Source: Clostridia bacterium
GTDB taxonomy: Bacteria > Bacillota > Clostridia > Christensenellales > Borkfalkiaceae
Direction of reading: 5' to 3'
DNA: 18,128 bases
NCBI GenBank assembly: GCA_017648525.1
Contig: JAGCIP010000087.1
Coordinates: forward strand, 1 to 18,128
Below, in pieces: positions 8,980 through 15,332 of the stretch. Below the pieces are notes generated by a model. It searched no databases. It was not told the DNA's origin and worked only from the letters and a program-made list of their open reading frames with translations. The position numbers and the translations under genes are program-made. The first letter of the stretch is position 1. Each line of letters starts with the position of its first letter.

Positions 8980-9098
8980 TTTTTACGCACCACTTGTTCG
9001 TATGTTTTTCCGTTATGTGTAATAACCTTGACCTTGTCGCCGTTTTCTTTGACAAGGTTGCGGAAAGGGTTCACAAAAGGTTCTACTTTAATCGGCAT
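8976..9098 (-). CDS. 40-aa micro-protein between tail genes
   Basis: I translated this short frame by hand: ATG at 9098, 40 sense codons, TGA at 8978-8976. It begins MPIKVEPFVNPFRNLVKENG and ends GKTYEQVVRKK. The protein is basic and soluble-looking, with a beta-like second half (DKVKVITHNGKTYEQVV). The start lies inside the last codons of the 117-aa gene. The stop forms an ATGA overlap with the start of the 550-aa tail hub gene. It fills what would otherwise be the only 108-base hole in this part of the operon, which makes it likely to be real. The ribosome-binding site is weak (AAAGAAAGAACC), so coupling to the upstream gene is likely. No family is recognised. Confidence 0.75.
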   Translation of the reverse strand: MPIKVEPFVNPFRNLVKENGDKVKVITHNGKTYEQVVRKK

Positions 9099-9441
9099 CT
9101 GGTTCTTTCTTTATTGTTGCTTTAACTATGTTTCTTTGTGCTAATATTGCCTGCAATTCAGTGTCGTCACCTTCATATGCTTTGCAGATTGCGTCTATAA
9201 CATCGCCAAGTGGCGGATATGCCTTTGCTCTTAACGCACGATAGTCGTATGGCGGAACACTGTGGCGTTCTTCAATATGGTCACCGTGTTCAATATATTT
9301 AACAATTTCGCCTTCGCCAGTAACAATCAAAGGTTTCCAGCCGTCAGCAACTAAACGGTCAAGGTTTTTGTTATAGCCAACAATTCCTTTCCAGACCACT
9401 GGTGCTTCAACTAATTTTCCATTTTCAAGTTTGTACATCAT
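9088..9441 (-). CDS. Tail accessory protein with YPPLGDVIDAI motif
   Basis: This 117-residue protein starts YKLENGKLVEAP. It carries a GIVGYNKNLDRLVADGWKPL segment (19-38) and the motif RAKAYPPLGDVIDAI (71-85). The R-x-x-x-YPxxxDxxDAI pattern is common in small phage proteins encoded beside tail or fibre genes, including DUF4376-type and tail assembly proteins. The start overlaps the stop of the adaptor gene (ATGATG at 9441). Its last codons contain the start of the 40-aa gene. A virion or assembly role is inferred from neighbours. The C-terminus is charged and likely disordered (KKEPDAD). Confidence 0.65.
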   Translation of the reverse strand: MMYKLENGKLVEAPVVWKGIVGYNKNLDRLVADGWKPLIVTGEGEIVKYIEHGDHIEERHSVPPYDYRALRAKAYPPLGDVIDAICKAYEGDDTELQAILAQRNIVKATIKKEPDAD

Positions 9442-10121
9442 ATTTCATACCTTTGTGCATCGTAAAATGGTGTTTTTGCAAATTCTAACAACGAGTTCTT
9501 TGCTTGTTCAAATTCGGCTTTTTGGTCTGCCAAAACAGATGGTTGTGCACCTTCGTTCAAATATACCCTTGCCAATGTAACAATACAACGGGCATAGACA
9601 TTATAAACTGTTTCTGGCACATTTAAGAATTGGTTGTCCGTAGAAGCAACCGTGCCTTCATCGTCAAAGTCCTTCAAGAAAACCTTGTCAGAACGTGGAC
9701 CAACACAAGCAATGTTTTTATCATAGTATTCAATAGTCATTGTGTGGCTAGCGTCTTTTTCTGCTGGTGCAATAGCGATTTCTTCTTCTTCCCAATCGTG
9801 TGTCCATTGTGTCGGGCAACCTTCTTTCGCCGTCAACTTATTTACATATTCCAGCGGACATTCGTTACCATCTTGGTCTGTCAGAGTCATACCTTTTATA
9901 ATACCATATGGCATCGGGTACGATGTGCGGTTTGGCGAAGTTGTATAAACAATTTTCTTGTTATTCCAAACCCAGTTGTGCAGATTTAATACGTCAAGAC
10001 ACGCCTGATGAAAAGCAATCAAAACAGACGGTGTAATATCGGCGACATCAACCACTTGGCGATTGTCCACAATGTGACGCTGCAAAAGGGTCTCTATCAT
10101 AAGTTCCTTAAACGATTTCAT
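9438..10121 (-). CDS. Head-to-tail adaptor (P22 gp4 / T7 gp11-like)
   Basis: This 227-residue protein has the size and order of the adaptor that binds under the portal ring (T7 gp11 is 196 residues, P22 gp4 is 166). The N-terminal and C-terminal parts are helical (ITPSVLIAFHQACLDVLNLH near 29-48; AEFEQAKNSLLEFAKT near 203-218). The centre is beta-rich with Trp and Tyr (SYPMPYGIIKGMTL), the helix-sandwich seen in the adaptor family. It directly follows the portal gene with a 9-base gap and precedes the tail accessory gene through an ATGA overlap. The call rests on synteny plus overall pattern. Confidence 0.75.
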   Translation of the reverse strand: MKSFKELMIETLLQRHIVDNRQVVDVADITPSVLIAFHQACLDVLNLHNWVWNNKKIVYTTSPNRTSYPMPYGIIKGMTLTDQDGNECPLEYVNKLTAKEGCPTQWTHDWEEEEIAIAPAEKDASHTMTIEYYDKNIACVGPRSDKVFLKDFDDEGTVASTDNQFLNVPETVYNVYARCIVTLARVYLNEGAQPSVLADQKAEFEQAKNSLLEFAKTPFYDAQRYEI

Positions 10122-10130
10122 TTTCTACTC

Positions 10131-12014
10131 CTAGTCCGCCGTTGTTGATACTTTGTTTTTAACTTGTGTTTCTGGTGTTACTCTTGTAACTGGAACTTCC
10201 ATAGTTGCGTCACCGTTTGGTACAATTACAGATTGTGGCATAGCACCTGCTTCTTCCCAAGACTTGCGCAATACTTTACGGTATTCGTCATCTTGGATTT
10301 GTGCCATCATCTTACTCGCTTTGGCGACATTGTTCTGTTCAACTTGTAACTGTTGCCCGACTTGTACCAACTGTTGTAATACTTCGTCAGACAAGCCAGC
10401 AAAGTTCTGTATAATCTGTTGTGTGCGACCATCGTTCAAGTAGTCGGCTGGGTTCACGCCCATTGCCTGTAATGCTCTCGCAGCGGTGTCTTGATACTTT
10501 GGCATTGTTGGGTCGGCTTGTGCGACTTTTTCAATCAAAGATACAATGTTCTGCATCTGCAACTGTTCGTTCGCATATTCCCAAGCGGTCTTGATAACCG
10601 CGCCGTCCGTTTCTTGACCGTCAACCATTTCAACACAATCTTTCAAATAACGGCTTACAATGTTCAGCATAATTCCGCTGATAATCATATTTGGTATCAA
10701 AGATTCACTAACAGCAATACGTTTGACTTCTTCTTCCGTCAACGCTTCCGACTTTACCGACAACTGTCCATTATCAATGCCAGCGATTTCTTTTTCCAAT
10801 TGTTTTGTTGTTTCTTGGAACGATTGAATTGCAGGTTGTGCGTCAATAGTTTCTTTAATAATTGCGTTCGGGTCTTGCATACCAAGGCGATATGTAATAA
10901 TTTTGCCCGGTTCTTGTTTAACATTGTTTTCTTCAAAGAAGCCCGTAGGCGCATAACGACAAGGGTTTATCTGTAATTTTACAGCATCACGAGTGTCATT
11001 GTATGCATCTTCTTCGGCTTTGCAAAGGTCTGCAATGTAGAACAAAGGAGAAACGCCACGAGCACCATTACCACGAGCGTGGAACGGGAAATAATACACG
11101 TCTGGTGTGTATATACCCTTAGGTGCAAAATATGCCAAGAAAGCACGACCAATCACAACAGCAACATAGTTTTCATATGCCTTTCCGCCAATGTAGAATG
11201 TGCCGAACATCGTCAGAACTTCGATTTGGTTATAACGATACACATTGTATGTTGTGGTTTCGTCTTGTTCTTGCAAGTTTGGTGTTGACGGCTGAGCAAA
11301 TGTTTCTTCAAACTGAGCACGGTCTAATTCATAACTTTTGTTTGATAAGATTTCTCTGCGAGTTTTCCATTGTTTGATAATTTTATCGCATTCGTAGAAG
11401 TCTTCCGTGCAAGGTGTTACGAGGGGGTCGTAAACAAAGTTGCACGGGTCGATACGAACAAAGTTCAATCGTTTTTCGACTTCTTGACGGACAACAAAGG
11501 AGTTCTCTCGAACAGACACAATGGACGCTGGGTCCACATTGCCAATTTCTTCAATCGGCAAAACTTCTTTTTTATACACCGTCTTGTATTCGGAACTAGC
11601 AACAACTTCACCTGTGTCCAACATATCTTTAATAGATACCAACAAGGTCTTTTTGTTTTCTTGGTCTAACGCCTGATTATAAACCTTGTCGTGATTTTCT
11701 TTGCCAAGTTTCAAATAAGACGAAATTTTATCATAAAATGTTTCATATAAAATGCCGTACAGTTTATTATAAAATTCGTACATACGGTTCAATTTGATAT
11801 TAGAGTGCCAATCTTTTTTTCTTTCTGGCTGTCTAATATCGCAAATAGTTGGTGTAGCACGGTCACGAATAACACGTGTATTATCTTGCAATAGTTCTAA
11901 TGGTTTGCTCCAAGAGTTCCAACGTTGCACAACGAAATCACAGACGCTTTGTTTTTCGTCTGATGTTAATTCTCTCTTTTTGACTTCGCCTAATTCGTAA
12001 TCACATACTATCAT
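10131..12014 (-). CDS. Portal protein
   Basis: This 627-residue protein lies directly downstream of the major capsid gene and upstream of the adaptor, the standard portal slot here. It has the mixed pattern of podovirus portals. The N-terminal half is charged and helical (RKKDWHSNIKLNRMYEFYNKL near 64-84). The central wing region carries FPFHARGNGARGVSPLFYIADLC, where G-x-S-P-L-F resembles the conserved portal G-x-SP element. A long helix follows (ETTKQLEKEIAGIDNGQLS). A Gln-rich coiled coil before the C-terminus (about 525-595) resembles a portal barrel. T7 gp8 is 536 residues. The protein forms the dodecameric channel through which terminase packs DNA. Confidence 0.85.
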   Translation of the reverse strand: MIVCDYELGEVKKRELTSDEKQSVCDFVVQRWNSWSKPLELLQDNTRVIRDRATPTICDIRQPERKKDWHSNIKLNRMYEFYNKLYGILYETFYDKISSYLKLGKENHDKVYNQALDQENKKTLLVSIKDMLDTGEVVASSEYKTVYKKEVLPIEEIGNVDPASIVSVRENSFVVRQEVEKRLNFVRIDPCNFVYDPLVTPCTEDFYECDKIIKQWKTRREILSNKSYELDRAQFEETFAQPSTPNLQEQDETTTYNVYRYNQIEVLTMFGTFYIGGKAYENYVAVVIGRAFLAYFAPKGIYTPDVYYFPFHARGNGARGVSPLFYIADLCKAEEDAYNDTRDAVKLQINPCRYAPTGFFEENNVKQEPGKIITYRLGMQDPNAIIKETIDAQPAIQSFQETTKQLEKEIAGIDNGQLSVKSEALTEEEVKRIAVSESLIPNMIISGIMLNIVSRYLKDCVEMVDGQETDGAVIKTAWEYANEQLQMQNIVSLIEKVAQADPTMPKYQDTAARALQAMGVNPADYLNDGRTQQIIQNFAGLSDEVLQQLVQVGQQLQVEQNNVAKASKMMAQIQDDEYRKVLRKSWEEAGAMPQSVIVPNGDATMEVPVTRVTPETQVKNKVSTTAD

Positions 12015-12041
12015 ATTAAATCACTTTTTTATAATTATCGG

Positions 12042-12067
12042 AGTGTGGGAACCGAAGCCCCCACACT
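12042..12067 (-). promoter_or_regulatory. Very stable cUUCGg hairpin between capsid and portal genes
   Basis: On the minus strand the RNA would form an 11-bp stem, AGTGTGGGGGC pairing with GTTCCCACACT (two G-U pairs), closed by a C(UUCG)G tetraloop. It lies 8 bases after the capsid stop. There is no T-run after it on the minus strand, so it is not a classical terminator for late transcription. It is better read as a 3' stabiliser or processing site for the abundant capsid message. On the plus strand the same hairpin is followed by TTTTTA, so it could stop antisense (rightward) transcription. The pairing is seen directly; the role is inferred. Confidence 0.75.
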
Positions 12068-12075
12068 TTTTAGTA

Positions 12076-13014
12076 TTAAGCAACAGTAACCGCACATTTC
12101 ACAATTGCAGATGGATGAGAAACTGTGCAACCGCAAGTTGTCAACACTGACCACAACATTTGGAAGTTGTTTTGTGCTGGAATCATACGGTCACTTATTT
12201 TCTTAATCGCAAAGTGAGCAGCAGATTTGATACCTGCGAAGATTGTGCAAACGTTTGTAGTTGTTGGCATATTGGAACTTTCCAAAACAACCAAACCAGC
12301 GATTGTACCACGTACAATACCTTCTTTCCACAAAGCGTTTTTGTCGGTCATATCAACTTTAACGAATGCTGGTTCTTTCAAGATGAAACGCATTACGTCT
12401 GGGTTAACTACAACATAACCGGTTTCTTTAATACCTTGGTCGCCTGCTAAGTCAGATGCGTTAGAAACAGGTGTTGCACCCGCTTTTTTCAAGACAGCAG
12501 CAGCCTGTAACAAAACATCGTACATATCACCAGCAGCAGCAGTGGTTGCATTAAATGCAGTCAATGTTGTGCCAGCAGCAGCGATGATTGTGTTCATAAC
12601 GAATGTATCAACGTATTTTGACAAAGCATACAAACCACGTTCGATGATTTTTGCTTGGAATGCAACGTCTGCAGTTTTCAAAGCATAGTCTTCGAATTTA
12701 ACAGCAGTCGCTGGAGATTCTGTTAATTGCAATACATAATCATCAACAGCAGCAGTACCATAAGATATTGTGCCTTCTGTACCAGCAGTTCCTGGAACCG
12801 CACTACGTGTGTAGTAATTTGCAACAGTTACAGAAGAATCATTCACCATACGTAAGTGAATAGCATCAGAGTTATCTGACAATTCAGAAGAATGGTCAAT
12901 AGCGATGTGTTTATAAACACCAACCAAAGACAGGTTTTTCAATAACACCTTAGACCATTTTTCCGAAACTGCGTTGTATGACGCAACGCCGTTCAAAAAT
13001 GCATTATTAGACAT
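12076..13014 (-). CDS. Major capsid protein
   Basis: This 312-residue protein follows the scaffold gene (with a small spanin-like gene between) and precedes the portal, the usual capsid slot. Its size and mixed alpha/beta pattern fit the HK97-fold class: an Ala-rich spine-like helix (MYDVLLQAAAVLKKAG near 164-179), a peptide-domain strand GYVVVNPDVMRFILKEP (199-215) and GIVRGTIAGLVVLESSNMP (about 232-250), typical of phage coats. The C-terminus has clustered cysteines (TCGC). AAGGAA at 13026-13021 is the ribosome-binding site. Gly codons are almost all GGT or GGC (1 GGA in 18), consistent with high expression. A long leader and a stable 3' hairpin flank the gene. Confidence 0.85.
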   Translation of the reverse strand: MSNNAFLNGVASYNAVSEKWSKVLLKNLSLVGVYKHIAIDHSSELSDNSDAIHLRMVNDSSVTVANYYTRSAVPGTAGTEGTISYGTAAVDDYVLQLTESPATAVKFEDYALKTADVAFQAKIIERGLYALSKYVDTFVMNTIIAAAGTTLTAFNATTAAAGDMYDVLLQAAAVLKKAGATPVSNASDLAGDQGIKETGYVVVNPDVMRFILKEPAFVKVDMTDKNALWKEGIVRGTIAGLVVLESSNMPTTTNVCTIFAGIKSAAHFAIKKISDRMIPAQNNFQMLWSVLTTCGCTVSHPSAIVKCAVTVA

Positions 13015-13037
13015 ATTTTTTTCCTTTTTTCGTCTAG

Positions 13038-13163
13038 TTAATTTTTACGTTTTCGGATTAAAAATTGTCTGTTCGCTTCGGGCCTTTCGGTTATCCAATT
13101 TGAATCAGGTTTTGTCTTCCTTACTAAATAATAAACAAATCGGACTGTTATTTTCTTATTTTT
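13038..13163 (-). pseudogene. 3' relic of a GNAT-like gene (no start codon)
   Basis: The 141-base gap before the capsid gene contains a minus-strand frame of 41 sense codons plus TAA (13040-13038), bounded upstream by TAA at 13166-13164. It has no ATG, GTG or TTG. It reads KNKKITVRFVYYLVRKTKPD, then SNWITERPEANRQFLIRKRK and N. The part encoding RFVYYLV matches the 3' end of the GNAT gene at 5034-5056 in 22 of 23 bases, in the same reading frame. The simplest reading is the surviving C-terminal end of a second, deleted GNAT-like gene. An alternative is a +1 frameshift extension of the spanin-like gene, whose stop lies inside it, but I see no convincing slip site. Confidence 0.55.
13121..13143 (-). 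repeat. Copy B of the 23-base dispersed repeat
   Basis: This is the partner of 5034-5056, located in the untranslated stretch before the capsid gene. It sits inside the start-less frame described as a GNAT-like relic. Similarity ends abruptly on both sides at the DNA level. Confidence 0.8.
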
Positions 13164-13494
13164 TTATAAAAAATCTTAAAAAAAGTAAAAAAATTAGACC
13201 AATAAGGGCAAACAAAGTGCGTTCGTACTTATTTTGGGCTTCTTTTATCTTCTCTGCACATAAACTTTGGGCCACCTGTCTTTTTGCTTCGACATCGTTT
13301 ATTTTGGCAAGGACAATTTCGGTCTGACATTCTTTTGGAAGGGACGCTTGAATGTCAATAACCGCCTGTCCAACGTTATCAAAGGCATTTTCGACAGGTG
13401 TTTTGCGATTGCAACCGCATAACATTGTGCAGACCACCAGAATTATGAAAATCCACGCAATTATTTCACAAAATCGTTCTAATGGTCTGCTCAT
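13156..13494 (-). CDS. Lipobox plus C-terminal membrane anchor: candidate unimolecular spanin
   Basis: This 112-residue protein has an N-terminal hydrophobic segment (10-25) ending in L25-C-G-C28, which fits a lipobox cut before Cys28. A helical soluble section follows (29-92, including EAKRQVAQSLCAEKIKEAQN), then a second hydrophobic segment (93-110, TLFALIGLIFLLFLRFFI) and KK. N-terminal lipidation plus a C-terminal inner-membrane anchor is the layout of unimolecular spanins such as T1 gp11, which fuse outer and inner membranes at lysis. A strong AAAGGAG site precedes the ATG. Its place between scaffold and capsid genes, away from any holin or endolysin, is odd. A capsid-associated or superinfection-related membrane protein is the alternative. 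Confidence 0.55.
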   Translation of the reverse strand: MSRPLERFCEIIAWIFIILVVCTMLCGCNRKTPVENAFDNVGQAVIDIQASLPKECQTEIVLAKINDVEAKRQVAQSLCAEKIKEAQNKYERTLFALIGLIFLLFLRFFIKK

Positions 13495-13505
13495 ATTATA
13501 CTCCT

Positions 13506-14480
13506 TTAACTTAATAATGTTTTCATTTCTTCGTCTAATTGTTCCGCTATGCTCATAGAAGCGAACGACTTTTTAGGTTTTGGTTGTTCGATATGAGTTG
13601 TGGACTTAACAGAAACCGCTTTCTTTTCGGCTTGTTTGGCAAATTCTTTCTTCGCTGCTTCATAACCTTTCTGATAAGCAGATTCTTTGTATTCCTGAAT
13701 TGCTTTTTTGACCGAACGGACATCAACTGTTGACGGGTTCAATTTAATTGCCATCGCCATCAGGTTTTGGTTCTGTTCATCGTTCATAAATTCAGGGTCT
13801 TCTTCTGCCATTTTGTCAAATTCTTCAGACAACGGTTTCAACAAGATTTCTTCCCTATGGGCATTTGCCGTCTGTTGAATCTTTGCAGCCATATTCATAG
13901 CGTCAACTTCCAAACGGCGGTCAACACGAGCGTCTAAAAAGCCACGAGCCTTTTCCAACAACGCGCCATCGCCAGTTTTTTTGAATTGCGACAACAAATA
14001 CTGGGCTTCTTTGGCATCGTCAGGGTTTGTAATGGTTTCAAATGCCTTGTCAACCAATTTCCAGTTTTCTTCCGCAATCTTTTGTTTCACAGCAAGGTCA
14101 AAATCATCACTTTTAGCCTGAACGACTTCCTTGACTTCTTGTGCTTTTTCGCCCATTTTCTTTTCAAGATTTTTATAACCATTTACCAAATCTTCCACCG
14201 TCTTAAATTTTCCAGCATACATTACTGGTTCAGCAGGTTCTTCTGATTTTGGTTCTTCAGCAGGTTCTTCTTCGGCGGGTTGTTCTTCCGCTGGTTCTTC
14301 TTCTTTAGCGGGTTCTTCCTGTGCTGGTTCTTCAGCAGGGGTTTCTTCTTGCGCTGGTTCTTCCGACTTTGGTTCTTCTTCTGTAAATTCAGATTCAAGG
14401 TCAGCCATAATACCACTTACTTGGGCATTTTGTTCCCCAGCGATTTCTTTTGTCAGTGCTTCTTCTGTAATGTTTTCCAT
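13506..14480 (-). CDS. Capsid scaffolding protein
   Basis: This 324-residue protein has the hallmarks of a scaffold. It is highly charged and helical with no globular core. A low-complexity acidic Pro/Glu region spans residues 34-85 (repeats of EEPAEE and EEPAQEE). GKFKTVEDLVNGYKNLEKK (90-108) is a segment typical of podovirus scaffolds. Long helices follow, and the Lys-rich C-terminus ends in a short helix (SIAEQLDEEMKTLLS, 310-324) of the type that contacts coat protein. Position just before the capsid gene agrees. It starts 1 base after the stop of the 64-aa gene. The scaffold directs procapsid assembly and leaves before or during packaging. Confidence 0.85.
   Translation of the reverse strand: MENITEEALTKEIAGEQNAQVSGIMADLESEFTEEEPKSEEPAQEETPAEEPAQEEPAKEEEPAEEQPAEEEPAEEPKSEEPAEPVMYAGKFKTVEDLVNGYKNLEKKMGEKAQEVKEVVQAKSDDFDLAVKQKIAEENWKLVDKAFETITNPDDAKEAQYLLSQFKKTGDGALLEKARGFLDARVDRRLEVDAMNMAAKIQQTANAHREEILLKPLSEEFDKMAEEDPEFMNDEQNQNLMAMAIKLNPSTVDVRSVKKAIQEYKESAYQKGYEAAKKEFAKQAEKKAVSVKSTTHIEQPKPKKSFASMSIAEQLDEEMKTLLS
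14226..14381 (-). repeat. Degenerate tandem repeat coding for Glu/Pro/Ala in scaffold
   Basis: This part of the scaffold gene is built from imperfect units of the type GGTTCTTC(N)GCAGG (plus strand), encoding EEPAE/EEPAQ. It encodes residues 34-85. Such a stretch is prone to slippage, so its length is expected to vary between relatives. Confidence 0.75.
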
Positions 14481-14481
14481 T

Positions 14482-14676
14482 TTATTGCTCCTCTGTTGTT
14501 ATGGTTTCTTGAAGGTCGCAGATGGCGTAGTACGCCATCATAAACCCTTTGAATACTTGTTCGTTTTCCCTATGCATTATCAGCGGTGCTTGGTTCTTCA
14601 GCAGATATTCCATCACCTTCTGAACGTCCATCGTCCTTGCTGACAGTTGCAACTGTATCCGTTCTTCCTTCGTCAT
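14482..14676 (-). CDS. Small helical protein overlapping the upstream gene by 107 bases
   Basis: This 64-residue protein is not recognised. It reads as a compact helical protein (MTKEERIQLQLSARTMDVQK, then VFKGFMMAYYAICDLQETIT near the end). I chose the ATG at 14676 because an AAGGAAG site lies about 8 bases upstream. Later in-frame ATGs (14631, 14613, 14577) lack one. With this start, 107 bases overlap the 180-aa gene in another frame, over that protein's low-complexity tail. A shorter form from 14577 (31 residues, overlapping the upstream stop) is the alternative. It ends 1 base before the scaffold start, which suggests a head-assembly role, but this is not shown. Confidence 0.65.
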   Translation of the reverse strand: MTKEERIQLQLSARTMDVQKVMEYLLKNQAPLIMHRENEQVFKGFMMAYYAICDLQETITTEEQ

Positions 14677-15112
14677 CTTTTACTTCCTTTTTCTTGGTTG
14701 TTTTTTTGGTCGCTTTTTTAGCAGGTTTAATTTCTTTTTCAACTTCGGCTACCAGTTTTTCGTTTTCAACTTCCAAAACTTCAACGTCTTTCGCAACTTC
14801 TTCTTCGCCACGAATGTTGATGTCTGCCTTGGCAACGGCATCAGCCAAAACCGCAGGGTCTGCGTCTTCTGTCATTGTTGTAAATGGTGCAATTGCGTCA
14901 GCCAATGCATTTTGCCATCCTTCACGAATATCTATGCCCAACAATTCGTTGAATTTAATGCGGTCTTTCATCGCTTCTAAGAATGCCGACTTTGTCAAAG
15001 GATAACAGTGACTAAATGCACCGTTTCTGCCCATATGGACACCGTTACATACAATTGCGAATCCGCCAATAGATTCAGGTTCAAATGAGAATGCTATAAG
15101 TTTTCTAACCAT
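14570..15112 (-). CDS. Phage protein of unknown function with Lys-rich and acidic tail
   Basis: This 180-residue protein is not recognised. Residues 1-75 look globular (IAFSFEPESIGGFAIVCNGV; FLEAMKDRIKFNELLGIDI). Residues 100-126 are a charged helix. Residues 127-145 are Lys-rich (KPAKKATKKTTKKKEVK), and 146-180 are acidic and disordered. The basic patch could bind DNA or an acidic partner such as the neighbouring scaffold. The ATG at 15112 overlaps the end of the previous gene by 8 bases, and GGAG lies 8 bases upstream. Between terminase and scaffold, a head accessory or packaging role is plausible but not shown. Confidence 0.7.
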   Translation of the reverse strand: MVRKLIAFSFEPESIGGFAIVCNGVHMGRNGAFSHCYPLTKSAFLEAMKDRIKFNELLGIDIREGWQNALADAIAPFTTMTEDADPAVLADAVAKADINIRGEEEVAKDVEVLEVENEKLVAEVEKEIKPAKKATKKTTKKKEVKDDEGRTDTVATVSKDDGRSEGDGISAEEPSTADNA

Positions 15113-15332
15113 TTCTTAACTCCATTTTTTGTTTTTCTTTATCGCAGTACTTTTTTAAGCCTTCACGATAACGTTTTTCAGTTTGTCTTTCCAACTTACC
15201 TGCCCACATAAAGTAAGTAGTTGGGTTGGCGTTTTTCTTTGTGTGGCGGACATATAGTTCGTATGCCACACCAGCACGTTCAGGATACTTCCTGATAAGA
15301 ACTTTCCATTTTCTTTCTTCTTCCAATGTCAT
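15105..15332 (-). CDS. Small basic phage protein of unknown function
   Basis: This 75-residue protein is not recognised. A longer frame starts at 15371, but I prefer the ATG at 15332: it forms an ATGA overlap with the large-terminase stop and has a strong GGAGGG site 5 bases upstream. From there the protein reads MTLEEERKWKVLIRKYPERA and is helical and strongly basic with aromatic residues (YFMWAGKLERQTEKRYREGLKKY). It could bind nucleic acid, but no motif is recognised. It is cotranscribed with the terminase and the 180-aa gene. Confidence 0.7.
   Translation of the reverse strand: MTLEEERKWKVLIRKYPERAGVAYELYVRHTKKNANPTTYFMWAGKLERQTEKRYREGLKKYCDKEKQKMELRNG

Noticed and set aside
10491..10976. 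Plus-strand open frame of 161 codons inside the portal gene
   Set aside because: It is antisense to a well-supported portal gene, and its composition (Phe, Cys, Arg-rich) is that of a shadow frame.
12042..12078. Programmed frameshift at the end of the capsid gene, as in T7 gp10A/10B
   Set aside because: No slippery heptamer is visible before the capsid stop, and the region after it is taken by the hairpin and a 61-base gap.
13041..13110. Possible structured RNA leader or terminator before the capsid gene (AAATTG/CAATTT inverted repeat with a GAAA loop)
   Set aside because: The pairing is short with a long interior, and the same bases read as a protein-like frame, which explains the composition better.
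13156..13170. Frameshift at the A7 run near the spanin-like stop, joining it to the downstream frame
   Set aside because: The downstream frame is +1, whereas A7 runs favour -1 shifts, and the -1 frame meets a stop almost at once; kept only as an alternative.
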